DNA of 64,000 bases from Alistipes sp. (GTDB lineage Bacteria > Bacteroidota > Bacteroidia > Bacteroidales > Rikenellaceae), in NCBI GenBank assembly GCA_017483225.1, contig JAFULF010000002.1:1-64000 (forward strand), written 5' to 3'. Shown here piece after piece: positions 44,878-54,243 of this stretch (position 1 is its first letter; every line of letters starts with the position of its first letter). Under the pieces are notes generated by a model. It ran no database searches. It saw only the letters and a program-made list of their open reading frames with translations, and was not told where the DNA came from. The translations under genes and the position numbers were made by a program.

Positions 44878-46530
44878 ATGAGAAGCAAACACCTACTACC
44901 AATGTTATTGGCGGCACCTCTTGCATCTTGTACCGAGAGTCAGGACGAGCGCCCCAATATCGTTTTCTTTCTGCTGGACGACTTTGGCTGGCTCGATAGT
45001 TCGGTTGCATACGGCGAGGAGCAGTACCCCAACAACCTGCGCTTCGACACGCCGAATATGCAGCGTCTGTCGGAGCAGGGCGTGATTGTGACAAATGCCT
45101 ATGCCTGCCCCGTATCGTCACCAACACGCACCTCGGTAATGACGGGTATGCACGCCGCACACGAGGGCGTCACGATGTTCCTGGCCAACAACAGCAATGT
45201 ACCGACAGATGCTACGGGCGGCACACGTGGCACATTCAAGGTGAATGAGAACGAGGAGGATACCCTTATCCGTCCCGAGTGGAACTACAACGGCATCACC
45301 CCTTACGAGTGCGATATGCCGTATATGATACAGGTTACCCCGATGGCACAGCTGCTCAAAGATGCCGGCTACTTCACCATCCTTGCCGGAAAGGCTCACT
45401 ACGGCTCTATGGGCACAGCCTCCTCGTCGCCGTACAACCTCGGCTTCACGGTGAACCTCTCGGGAAGTTATGCGGGTATGCCTGCAAGCTATCAGGGCGA
45501 GGACAACTACGGCAACAAGCCGGGCGAGTGGAAGCTGCACTCGGTACCGGGATTCTTCGAGTACTGGGGGTCGGACACCCACCTTACGGAGGCCCTGACG
45601 GTCAATGCCTTGAAGTCGCTCGACTACCCTATCGACAACGGCATCCCGTTCTATCTCAACCTTGCGCACTACGCTACACACACGCCTATTCAGCCCGACA
45701 AACGCTACTACGACAAGTATCGTGAGCGTGGTATGGACCACCTGCAAGCCTGCTACGGCTCGATGGTCGAGGGTGCCGACAAGAGCCTTGGCGACCTGCT
45801 CGACTATCTGGATGCGAAGGGCGTGGCAGAGAATACGGTCATCATCTTCTACTCGGACAATGGTGGCCACAGCGTAAACACCTCGAAGGGTGGCGATGCC
45901 CACGTGTACAACCTCCCTCTGCGTGAGGGCAAGGGCTCCTGCTACGAGGGTGGCGTGCGTGTACCTATGATGGTGTATATCCCCGGCAAGACCGCTGCCG
46001 GCACACGTGTAAACACGCCGGTAATGCCGCAAGACCTCTTCCCGACGATTCTCGAACTCGCTGGCGTGGATGACTACCAGACCATACAGGAGGTTGATGG
46101 CGAGAGCCTTGTGCGTCTGTTTACCGACGGTTCACAGTATGTTGCCGAGGCCAAGAGAGCAGGCAAGGTGAATGGACAGAAGGAGGAGAACGCCTTCCGG
46201 ATTCCGGAGTCGGTATCGGGTCTCGACCCTGAGCGCAGCGTCATCTCGCACTTCCCGCACCAGTGGCGTATCGAGGACCAATACGATGTCGATTTCCTGA
46301 GTGCTATCCGTAAGGGCGACTGGAAGCTGGTGTACAGAATGCACGATCTCGACCTTGAACTCTACAACCTGCGTGAGGATTTGGGCGAGCGCAACAATAT
46401 AGCTGCCCAGCATCCGGAGAGGGTCAAGGAGTTGGCCTCGGAGTTGAGCAACACCCTGCGCAAGTGGGATGCGCCGATGCCTACCGTGCGTGCAACGGGC
46501 AAGAAGCTGCCTATGCCTGACGAGTTGTAA
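44878..46530 (+). CDS. S-type sulfatase lipoprotein
   Basis: 550 residues. The signal peptide ends at Cys18 (LASC), indicating a lipoprotein. Sulfatase signature: DD at 34-35 (metal) and S80-S-P-T-R84 TSVMTG, where the formylglycine residue is Ser80. Ser-type enzymes need an anaerobic sulfatase-maturating radical-SAM enzyme, absent from the window. It hydrolyses sulfate esters, presumably on glycans such as mucin or host glycosaminoglycans; the specific sugar is unknown. No SusC/SusD genes or glycosidases are adjacent, so it is outside a normal polysaccharide locus. Confidence 0.9.
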   Translation: MRSKHLLPMLLAAPLASCTESQDERPNIVFFLLDDFGWLDSSVAYGEEQYPNNLRFDTPNMQRLSEQGVIVTNAYACPVSSPTRTSVMTGMHAAHEGVTMFLANNSNVPTDATGGTRGTFKVNENEEDTLIRPEWNYNGITPYECDMPYMIQVTPMAQLLKDAGYFTILAGKAHYGSMGTASSSPYNLGFTVNLSGSYAGMPASYQGEDNYGNKPGEWKLHSVPGFFEYWGSDTHLTEALTVNALKSLDYPIDNGIPFYLNLAHYATHTPIQPDKRYYDKYRERGMDHLQACYGSMVEGADKSLGDLLDYLDAKGVAENTVIIFYSDNGGHSVNTSKGGDAHVYNLPLREGKGSCYEGGVRVPMMVYIPGKTAAGTRVNTPVMPQDLFPTILELAGVDDYQTIQEVDGESLVRLFTDGSQYVAEAKRAGKVNGQKEENAFRIPESVSGLDPERSVISHFPHQWRIEDQYDVDFLSAIRKGDWKLVYRMHDLDLELYNLREDLGERNNIAAQHPERVKELASELSNTLRKWDAPMPTVRATGKKLPMPDEL

Positions 46531-46543
46531 CAAACTAACTAAC

Positions 46544-46589
46544 AAAACAATAGGCAGGATGCTGTTTGTAGCATCCTGCCTATTGTTTT
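46544..46589. terminator. Bidirectional hairpin terminator, 20-bp perfect stem
   Basis: Arms 46544-46563 and 46570-46589 pair perfectly around GTTTGT and have A and T tails, so they can end both the sulfatase and the hom transcripts. Confidence 0.87.
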
Positions 46590-46602
46590 ACCCTTTAACG
46601 GA

Positions 46603-47793
46603 CTAATCTCGTGGATATGCCGCAATAAAGACATTGCGACGACGCAACTCATCCTGCACACGCAGCAACTCGGCAAGCGACACACGACCCACGACATACT
46701 TGTTGTTGTCGGAGATATAGCTCTCGCTAACGGAGTCGAAGTGCACAAGCGCAAGGTCGTCGGCATTTGTGTAGCGATAATATACACGGAACGAGTGGTC
46801 GGTGGTGTAGGTCGGCAACTGCGAGTCGTTGAGTTTCTTATACTCATACTTATAGTCGTAGAGGCAGGCGGTAATATCGCTCAACACAGCCGAGCCCGTA
46901 GGATAGCCTCCTGCGCCACGGCCGAACATAAACTGCTTGTCGTAGAACAGACCCTTGATAACCACGCCATTGAACTCATCCTCAACGCTATAAATATACT
47001 TATTGCGAGAGATAAGCTGCGGCATAACGCTCATAATGAGGCGGTTGCCCTCAATCTTCTCGACGTGAGCCACCAACTTGAAGCGGCGCTCCTTCTCCGA
47101 AGCAAAGCGAATATCGTCGTCGTTCATATTGGAGATACCATAGGTAAAAACCTTCTCCGGAGCCACATAGAGGCCAAAGGCGTGAACGGTGATGATGATG
47201 AGCTTGAAGAGCGAGTCCCAACCATCAATATCGAGCGACGGGTTGCTCTCGGCAAAGCCCAAATCCTGCGCAAGTTTCAGCGCATCCGGATAGGACATCT
47301 TCTCGTTGAAAATCTTGGAGAGGATGAAGTTCGACGAGCCATTCAGGATACCCTTAACCGAGGTGAGCAGGTCGTTGTCGTAGTACTCCTCCAAGTTGCG
47401 GATAACGGGAATCGAGCCACAAGCCGAAGCGTCGTAGAGCAGTGCGGTATCGTACTCACGCTGCAACTCTATCAGCTCCTCCAAGTGTGCAGCCAACATC
47501 TTCTTATTGCCCGACACCACCGGCAGACGCTTGGTGAGAGCCGTCTTAACGATATCGTAAGCGGCATCGGCATCGTCAATCAGCTCGACGATAAAGTTCA
47601 CCTGCTCATCATTGAACACATCCTCCGCCTTATCGGTAAAGGCAGCATCAATAGAGCGTGGCTTCGAGAGGTCACGCACGCAGATACGGCGAATCTCAAC
47701 ATTTGACGAACCGATACGTTCCAGCACATCATAAAGACCCTTGCCGACAGTTCCGAATCCGAAGAGTCCGATTTGTAATTTCTTGTTTCTCAT
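46603..47793 (-). CDS. Homoserine dehydrogenase
   Basis: 396 residues. NAD(P)-binding N terminus GLFGFGTVGKGLYDVL, then substrate domain with the TNKxxL-type region (VSGNKKMLAAHLEEL) and GILNGSSNFILS. Reduces aspartate semialdehyde to homoserine in the Thr/Met branch. Monofunctional here, without an aspartokinase domain. It is the last gene of the minus-strand methionine cluster metY-metX-hom (20 nt from metX). Confidence 0.94.
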   Translation of the reverse strand: MRNKKLQIGLFGFGTVGKGLYDVLERIGSSNVEIRRICVRDLSKPRSIDAAFTDKAEDVFNDEQVNFIVELIDDADAAYDIVKTALTKRLPVVSGNKKMLAAHLEELIELQREYDTALLYDASACGSIPVIRNLEEYYDNDLLTSVKGILNGSSNFILSKIFNEKMSYPDALKLAQDLGFAESNPSLDIDGWDSLFKLIIITVHAFGLYVAPEKVFTYGISNMNDDDIRFASEKERRFKLVAHVEKIEGNRLIMSVMPQLISRNKYIYSVEDEFNGVVIKGLFYDKQFMFGRGAGGYPTGSAVLSDITACLYDYKYEYKKLNDSQLPTYTTDHSFRVYYRYTNADDLALVHFDSVSESYISDNNKYVVGRVSLAELLRVQDELRRRNVFIAAYPRD

Positions 47794-47813
47794 ACGCTTA
47801 TATTTTTTATCTC

Positions 47814-48830
47814 TTATTTTTCCATAAAGTCGGTGATGATTCTGTTCAATCGCTCGTGCTCCACCAGAAATCCGTCGTGACCAAAGACAGAGTCGATGGT
47901 ATGGAACTCCACATTCGGAATATTATCCACCAGCGCATCGTGGTCCTGCGGCGTGAAGAGTATATCCGAGGTGATAGCCACCACAAGGCTCTTGGCACGA
48001 ATCGAGGCAAGCACACCCTCGATACAGCCACGGCCTCGGGCAAGGTTGTGCGAATCAACCGCCTGCGAAAGGCGATAGTAGGAGTAGGCATTGAATCTAC
48101 GGCGCAGTTTCTCCCCCTGATAGCGTTGATAGGACAAGACCCTGCGGGTGAATGATGCCTCGTCGGGGTCGGCATCCTCCTGCGAGATATTATACGCCAT
48201 ACCGCCTCGATAGCTGAGCAGAGCGATGCTGCGTGCCACGGCCATACCGTTCAGTCCCGCCTCCGCACTACGCTCTCCGAAGGTAGGGTCGCACTCGATA
48301 GCCATACGTTGCGACTCGTTGAATCCCGAAGCCCACGCATTCGTGCGAGGTGTCGTAGCGATAAAGGCCGCCTTCTCGGCGAAGTCGGGTTGCATAACAC
48401 ACCACTCCAAGCACTGGAAGCCTCCGATAGAGCTACCTATAAGCAGCTTCACACGCTTGATGCCGAGGTGCTCGGCGAGCAGTTGATGCACTCGCACCAT
48501 ATCTCGCACCGTAACCAGCGGGAAGTCACCATACCACGGCTCGCCTGTCTGCGGATTGACCGACAGAGGGCCCGTGGTGCCATAGTGCGAGCCGAGGAAG
48601 TTGGCGCAGACGACGAAGTATCGCTCCGGGTCAAGGAAACGCCCCTGCTCCACCGTATGCGGCCACCAATCGGCCACATCGGAGTTTGCCGTCAAGGCGT
48701 GGCAGACCCAGATGATATTGCTCGCATCGCCATTCATCTCCCCGTATGTATCGTAGGCGATATCCAGCGAAGGGAAGGTATAGCCCCCCTCGGTGGTAAA
48801 TGGCCCGTTATATCTGAATACCTTACTCAT
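47814..48830 (-). CDS. metX: Homoserine O-acetyltransferase
   Basis: 338 residues, alpha/beta hydrolase. Nucleophile Ser134 in GSSIGGFQCLEW, and Asp and His in FTPQDHD and SVFGHDGFLVE. It acetylates homoserine with acetyl-CoA, giving the substrate of MetY. Whether the acyl donor is acetyl or succinyl cannot be read with certainty; acetyl is the family default. It overlaps the metY gene by 8 nt. Confidence 0.93.
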   Translation of the reverse strand: MSKVFRYNGPFTTEGGYTFPSLDIAYDTYGEMNGDASNIIWVCHALTANSDVADWWPHTVEQGRFLDPERYFVVCANFLGSHYGTTGPLSVNPQTGEPWYGDFPLVTVRDMVRVHQLLAEHLGIKRVKLLIGSSIGGFQCLEWCVMQPDFAEKAAFIATTPRTNAWASGFNESQRMAIECDPTFGERSAEAGLNGMAVARSIALLSYRGGMAYNISQEDADPDEASFTRRVLSYQRYQGEKLRRRFNAYSYYRLSQAVDSHNLARGRGCIEGVLASIRAKSLVVAITSDILFTPQDHDALVDNIPNVEFHTIDSVFGHDGFLVEHERLNRIITDFMEK

Positions 48831-50109
48831 TAACCTTTGTAAAAGCCTGTTCGAAATCCTCTATAATATCCTCGACATTCTCCAAGCCGAGCGAGATACG
48901 CAACAGCGTAGGCGTAACGCCCGCAGCCTTCAAGTCCGACTCGCTCAACTGCTTATGTGTCGTAGATGCAGGGTGCGTAACGACGCTGATGGAGTCGCCA
49001 ATCATCGTCATATTACCCATAAGTTGCAGAGCCTCAACAAACTGCACCGTACTTTCGAGCGTACCTTTCAGCTCGATGTTCATCACTGCCGAGGCACCGA
49101 AGCGGTAGTACTTCTGCGCATTCTTATATCCCGGGTGCTCCTCAAAGCCCACATAACTAACCTTTGCCACCTTTGGATGGTTGCGGCAGTACTCTGCCAA
49201 GCGTCGGCACGACTCCACCTCGTGCTTAACACGCAGCGAGAGTGTCTCCAAGCCGATAAGCATCAGGTAGGCATCGAATGGCGACGGGCAGGTGCCGAAG
49301 TCACGCAGACCATCCACACGGCACTTAACTACGAAGGCCTGATTGCCGAAGGTCTTGTAGAGGTTGAGCCCGTGGTAGCCCTCCGACGGGCCGTCAATCT
49401 GCGGGAACTTACCATTGCCCCAGTCGTAGTTACCGCCATCGACGATGATGCCGCCCATAGCGGTTCCGTGGCCGTTAATCCACTTGGTAGCGGAATCGAC
49501 AACGATATTTGCACCCCAATCGAATGGGTTGCAGAGGTAGCCTGCGGCACCGAAGGTGTTATCCACAACAAACGGCACATCCTTCTGCTTCGCCAATGCT
49601 CCGAGCGCCTCCAAGTCGAGCACATCGCAGGTAGGGTTACCCATACTCTCGCCATAAATCATCTTGGTACGCTCATCGACCAGAGCGGCGAAGTCCTCCA
49701 CCTTATCGCTCTTGGCAATACGCACCTCGATACCGAGCTTGCGCAGCGAGATACGGAACTGGTTGTAGGTACCTCCATAAAGGAATGGTGCGGCCACAAT
49801 GTTATCGCCCGCCTCGGCAAGTGCCGTAACGGTGATAAATATTGCCGACATACCCGACGATACTGCCAACGCCCCCACTGCCCCATACAGCGAAGCGATA
49901 CGCTCCTCGTAAGCCGCCGTGGTAGGGTTATGCAGGCGGGTATAGATGTTTCCCGGCTCGCTCAACTCAAAAAGGTTGGCAGCATAGTCGCACGTCTTGA
50001 AGTGGTACGCTGCGGTAGGATATATTGCTATACCACGTGAGCCTGTGTGGTCAACGTGGTAGCCGCCGTGAATCTGGCGTGTCTCAAATCGTAGTTTCTT
50101 CTCGGACAT
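48823..50109 (-). CDS. metY: O-acetylhomoserine sulfhydrylase
   Basis: 428 residues, PLP enzyme of the Cys/Met metabolism family. Uses sulfide and O-acetylhomoserine to make homocysteine. The PLP Lys is in DSATKWINGHGTAMGG; TRLHNPTTAAYEERIASLYGAVGALAVSSGMSAIF is the N-terminal signature. Only 43 nt separate it from the upstream OstA-like gene, leaving no room for a SAM riboswitch. Translation of metX is probably coupled to it. Confidence 0.94.
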   Translation of the reverse strand: MSEKKLRFETRQIHGGYHVDHTGSRGIAIYPTAAYHFKTCDYAANLFELSEPGNIYTRLHNPTTAAYEERIASLYGAVGALAVSSGMSAIFITVTALAEAGDNIVAAPFLYGGTYNQFRISLRKLGIEVRIAKSDKVEDFAALVDERTKMIYGESMGNPTCDVLDLEALGALAKQKDVPFVVDNTFGAAGYLCNPFDWGANIVVDSATKWINGHGTAMGGIIVDGGNYDWGNGKFPQIDGPSEGYHGLNLYKTFGNQAFVVKCRVDGLRDFGTCPSPFDAYLMLIGLETLSLRVKHEVESCRRLAEYCRNHPKVAKVSYVGFEEHPGYKNAQKYYRFGASAVMNIELKGTLESTVQFVEALQLMGNMTMIGDSISVVTHPASTTHKQLSESDLKAAGVTPTLLRISLGLENVEDIIEDFEQAFTKVNE

Positions 50110-50152
50110 ATCTCTGTTATTTTACAGTTACCTATTTATATTATCTTATTCA

Positions 50153-52798
50153 TTATGGCTCTCGTACCGACTCTACCCACTCGATAGTCTCGTAGGAGAG
50201 GGTGTCGGTGCGTTCTCGCCAACTCTTCAACCTCAGCAGTCGCTCCTTGCGACGCTCCATAGCCGCCGAGACAGGGAAGAGTGGAAGTTTCAGTTCCTCC
50301 TTCTCCTTGCGCAACGACTCTCGTATCGTGCGGGTAAAGACACTATCTCTGGCAGGCCTGCGCTCCGGCTGCCAAACAAAGCCCTGCAACTTGGTCGAAC
50401 GGTCCGCAGGAATCTTATCTATCGGGTAGAACCAATAGGTAGGGTTGGTGCGGTAGGTGATGCTCGACAGCTGCCTATCCTCGATGTAGGAGCTCATATC
50501 GCCCGCCTCGATATACGCCATCATAGTTACCTCCGGCGAGCCATCCTCCTGCATATAGTATATCGTCTGCACGTTGCCATCCACATCGTTGCGATAAATC
50601 GTATTATCTCGGAAGTGGGCAATCATCTGCTTACCCGTAATCTGGTTATAGTGAGCCGTATCTATCTCGGCAATGGTCATCGGCTTACCCTCAAACTCGG
50701 CACGTGTCACCGCTCCGTTTGCCGTATGTATATGCATAATCTCCGAGGTTATCTGGTTCTCCTCATTCCACAACACCGGCGACAGATGCAGGTGAACAAT
50801 GGAGTCGATGGTCGTCGTTGTAAGCGAGTCACACACCATCTGGAAGTCGGTGCGGAACATCTTCACACGGCGGAAGGCCTTTATCTCACGGTATGTCGAG
50901 TCCACGGCCACGGTATCCAACGCAACATCCACGCTATCCTGCTTCGCCTTCGGGTAGTATATCTCAATGAGCGAGTCGAGCGTTCTACGCAGCTGTGCAT
51001 CGTGAGGCACCGAGTCGGCACGGATGACCGAATCGGCCTTAACCAGCAGCGAGTCGTGCACCGGCTCTATATGGATACCCTTACGTGTCAGGCGGTCCAT
51101 CCTCTTTCTCAATCGAGCCTCGGCACGCTGTTTGGCCCTCGCACGGTAGGCGGAGTCCTGACGCTCCAACTTCTTATAGTATGCGGTACGTTTCGCCTGT
51201 CGCTCGGCGGCAATCCTATCGAGTTTTGCCTCCAACGAGTCCGCCTTAATCCTCTTTATCGAGTCACGCACCTGCTTCTGCGCCATCTTTATCGAGTCAC
51301 GTCTCAACGCCTTGCGCTCCTTGTCGGTCAGCGTATCCAGCGGATTCACAAGCGAGTCGGCAGCCAAAGAGTCAACTTTGAGCGAGTCGGTCACGCCGAG
51401 TGAGTCGGCACCACGCAGCGAGTCCGGCGTCATCGTCGCAACACTCTCCTGCTCCGTGGCGGTACTCTTCGACAGGTATGCTTCCTCGGCGCCATTGCGC
51501 TCCTGCGCTATCTTGTTCTTGGCGGCACCATTGGCCTTCGCAGCCTTACGGCGCAGGTCGGCAACACGCTCCTCCATAGACATCTCTCGTGGCTGTTTAG
51601 GCTGCGGAGCACTCTCTTTCGCAGCCACATCATCGCCATCCTGCTGCTCCGTCTTCTCGCCCTTTGCCTTCGTGCGGCTCTGCTTCTCGTCGGCAGGCTT
51701 GGCCGCAGGCTCGGCAGGCTTGGTCGGAAGTTTGGCGAGCGAATCAGCCTTCGCCAACGAGTCGGCACACTGGCGCTCCAAACGCTCACGCACAGGGTCA
51801 CGGGTATAGACATACATCGAGTCAGAACGGATAAAGACGGTATCGCCTTGCTCCTCATCGTAGCTTACCAACGACGGATTACGGGTCATAAAGACATTGC
51901 CCGGCTCCTTCCAATACTCGCCCCAATCGCCAAAGGCCATAAGCTTCTGCGTCTGGTCGTCGAGCTGCACGTTGCTGCGCAGGCGGGCGTAGCCATCGTT
52001 GCTATAATAGTCGAGCGTGTCGCTCCACATCTCCTGCTCCTCGGTCAGAGCGTAGCCGTTGAGTGTCAGCGTATATCTATCCTCATTACTATCAAACGAA
52101 CCTCGGTCGGCATAGAGGTACTCCCCCTTCTCAGGGTTCCAGATGTTGGTATTGGCGAAGAACTCGCCCGTATTGCTCTCCGTATTATAGACCACCGAGT
52201 CGCCCTTCATCTTATAGGTTTCGTTGCGCATCTGCACATTATCGACACATATAACACTCTTGGTATCGGCGTAGTAGTAGCCCCGTATCGACTCCAACTG
52301 CGTATCGCCATCGACGACGACACCGCCACCCTTGAACTCGCCCACGTTGCTCTCCGTGTTGAAGAGGAAGTTGTAGGTATAGAGCGTCGTTCCCCTATCC
52401 ACCACCTTCACAATATCGGAGTAGATGCGGGCCTCGCTCTTCTCGCCGTCATACTCGGCACGGTCGCCGTAGATGTATGTTGTACCCTTGTTTATCAGCA
52501 CGTTGCCGAAGCACTCTATATGGCTGTCGGAGTAGCGCACGGTGGAGTCGCACGTTATCACTGCGCCGTTATGGTGGGCGGCAAAGTTGCCCACGGCGAT
52601 AAGTATCTTCTGCCCGTTACGCTCGGTCTGCTGACCGCCGTCGGACTTCATATCCACATACTTCTTATCCTTGGTCGGCGCCTCGGAGGTTGAGCGCACA
52701 TCGTCCTCGGGCAGTTGCGGCATACCGTGACTGCCGGCAAGCACAATACTCGCCAGAGCCAACAACGAAACCGATATCGCCACTACCCTTCTCTTCAT
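50153..52798 (-). CDS. LptA/OstA-like LPS transport protein
   Basis: 881 residues, with signal peptide (about 1-22). The N-terminal 300 residues follow the OstA/LptA jelly-roll pattern (ILIAVGNFAAHHNGAVITCDSTVRYSDSHIECFGNVLI, YIYGDRAEYDG). After about 330 is a low-complexity charged, Ser/Asp/Leu-rich stretch (about 340-580) with repeats of ADSL type (SLRGADSLGVTDSLKVDSLAAD). The C-terminal 280 residues resume beta-rich sequence. The family in Bacteroidetes is thought to take part in LPS transport across the periplasm. The Asp/Ser-rich linker is unusual in length. It follows the SurA-like gene by 9 nt. Confidence 0.86.
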   Translation of the reverse strand: MKRRVVAISVSLLALASIVLAGSHGMPQLPEDDVRSTSEAPTKDKKYVDMKSDGGQQTERNGQKILIAVGNFAAHHNGAVITCDSTVRYSDSHIECFGNVLINKGTTYIYGDRAEYDGEKSEARIYSDIVKVVDRGTTLYTYNFLFNTESNVGEFKGGGVVVDGDTQLESIRGYYYADTKSVICVDNVQMRNETYKMKGDSVVYNTESNTGEFFANTNIWNPEKGEYLYADRGSFDSNEDRYTLTLNGYALTEEQEMWSDTLDYYSNDGYARLRSNVQLDDQTQKLMAFGDWGEYWKEPGNVFMTRNPSLVSYDEEQGDTVFIRSDSMYVYTRDPVRERLERQCADSLAKADSLAKLPTKPAEPAAKPADEKQSRTKAKGEKTEQQDGDDVAAKESAPQPKQPREMSMEERVADLRRKAAKANGAAKNKIAQERNGAEEAYLSKSTATEQESVATMTPDSLRGADSLGVTDSLKVDSLAADSLVNPLDTLTDKERKALRRDSIKMAQKQVRDSIKRIKADSLEAKLDRIAAERQAKRTAYYKKLERQDSAYRARAKQRAEARLRKRMDRLTRKGIHIEPVHDSLLVKADSVIRADSVPHDAQLRRTLDSLIEIYYPKAKQDSVDVALDTVAVDSTYREIKAFRRVKMFRTDFQMVCDSLTTTTIDSIVHLHLSPVLWNEENQITSEIMHIHTANGAVTRAEFEGKPMTIAEIDTAHYNQITGKQMIAHFRDNTIYRNDVDGNVQTIYYMQEDGSPEVTMMAYIEAGDMSSYIEDRQLSSITYRTNPTYWFYPIDKIPADRSTKLQGFVWQPERRPARDSVFTRTIRESLRKEKEELKLPLFPVSAAMERRKERLLRLKSWRERTDTLSYETIEWVESVREP

Positions 52799-52807
52799 AC
52801 GACTACG

Positions 52808-54220
52808 TTATTTTACCCATTTAGGATTCTCCCACTCGCCCTCACGATACTCCGGGTCGATATAGACATACATGCCGTCAATCTTCTTGCTCAGCCACTC
52901 CTGAAAGTCACGTTGCTGCTTCTCTTGCAGGGCAATCTGCTCCAACTGCAAGTAGTCCTCTTCGAGGGTAGCGTTGTGCGCCGGATATATCTTCACAAGC
53001 TTGATAATCTTGCAGATGTCGTTACCGTTAAGGTCGGTCGTGCGGAATGCCTCCGAGATATCGCCCTCTCGCATATGGCGAATACGGTTGTAGTCGTCGA
53101 TGCTCTTACCACCGCCGACACCGAAGTCCTCTTTGAGGAACTTGGTAGCCGTGAGCTTGGCATCGAATGCCGAGTAGTGCTCCAACATATCGTGGTTGGT
53201 AACCACACCGCCATTCATCTTCGAGTACTTATCGTCGGAGTGTGCCGCAGCAGCAGCCTCGAAGGAGAGCGAGTCCTTGCGTATCAACTTGGCAAGGCTG
53301 TCGAGTTCGAGCATCGGCGCAACGAGCTCCTCGGTGGTATAGGTAGGACGTAGCAGGATGTGACGGCAGTGGTACATCGAGCCATTGCGGTCAATCAGCT
53401 GTATGAGGTGGAAGCCGAACTGCGTCTCCACAACCTCCGACACCTGTCCGGGCTTCAACTCCGAGAGTGCATCTGCAAACGGCTTCACGAAGCCCGCCAG
53501 CTGCGAAGGCTCCAACTCTCCGCCTCGGATGGCGGCACCATCAACCGAGTACATACGTGCCAGCGTGGCGAACTTCGCCTTGCCCGTGACGATACGCTCA
53601 CGCATATCGAGCAGGCGCTCACGAGTGCGGCGCTTGGCAGCATCCATACCCTTCGGGAACTTAGTGATATGCGCATAGGTGTACTGCTCGGCGATGATTG
53701 GCAAGCTGTCCTTGTCGAAGTTGCGGTAGAATCGCTCCACCTCGCCAGGCACTACTCGTGTCTTGCTGATGACCTCCTGCTGCATCGTCGAGGCATAGGT
53801 CTGCTCCTCTATCTGACGGCGCAGCTGCTCTCGCATATGGTATATCGGCATATGGTGCTTGCGCTCCAACTCGGTAACCGAGCCGTTACCCTCGGTATCG
53901 ACCAGAGTCTGGATGCGGCTCTCGACACGCTGCAAGACATCTGCCGTGTTGATACTAACGGAGTCGATGAGGGCCTGATTGTAGAGCAGCTTCTGCATCA
54001 GCAGCTGCTCCAACGCCTCATTCTTCGGGTCACGGTCGGAGGTATATCCCGCCGCACGACGCTGCTCGACAAGTTGCTTCGCCACACGCTCCACATCCGA
54101 GTAGAGCACCGAGGAGTTACCCACTACGGCAACAACCTTATCAAGCATAACAAAACGCTTCTGCGCAACGCCTGCCACAGTGGCAAGCAACGCCAAGAGT
54201 GTTAAAAGTGTTCTCTTCAT
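52808..54220 (-). CDS. SurA-like periplasmic peptidyl-prolyl isomerase
   Basis: 470 residues, signal peptide (about 1-19). N-terminal SurA chaperone part (DKVVAVVGNSSVLYSDVERVAKQL onward, about 22-170), then two parvulin-like regions: about 172-285 (EQYTYAHITKFPKG...GGELEPSQLAGFVKPFADALSELKPGQVSEVVETQFGFHLIQLIDR) and 290-390 (less conserved). Helps fold outer-membrane proteins. It lies between two envelope genes with 9 and 23 nt spacing, in one operon with the OstA-like protein. Confidence 0.9.
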   Translation of the reverse strand: MKRTLLTLLALLATVAGVAQKRFVMLDKVVAVVGNSSVLYSDVERVAKQLVEQRRAAGYTSDRDPKNEALEQLLMQKLLYNQALIDSVSINTADVLQRVESRIQTLVDTEGNGSVTELERKHHMPIYHMREQLRRQIEEQTYASTMQQEVISKTRVVPGEVERFYRNFDKDSLPIIAEQYTYAHITKFPKGMDAAKRRTRERLLDMRERIVTGKAKFATLARMYSVDGAAIRGGELEPSQLAGFVKPFADALSELKPGQVSEVVETQFGFHLIQLIDRNGSMYHCRHILLRPTYTTEELVAPMLELDSLAKLIRKDSLSFEAAAAAHSDDKYSKMNGGVVTNHDMLEHYSAFDAKLTATKFLKEDFGVGGGKSIDDYNRIRHMREGDISEAFRTTDLNGNDICKIIKLVKIYPAHNATLEEDYLQLEQIALQEKQQRDFQEWLSKKIDGMYVYIDPEYREGEWENPKWVK

Positions 54221-54243
54221 ATCTTTTATCTCTATTTTTCGTT

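Noticed and set aside
50110-50152. SAM-type riboswitch upstream of metY
   Set aside because: Only 43 nt separate metY from the upstream gene, too short for any known SAM riboswitch.
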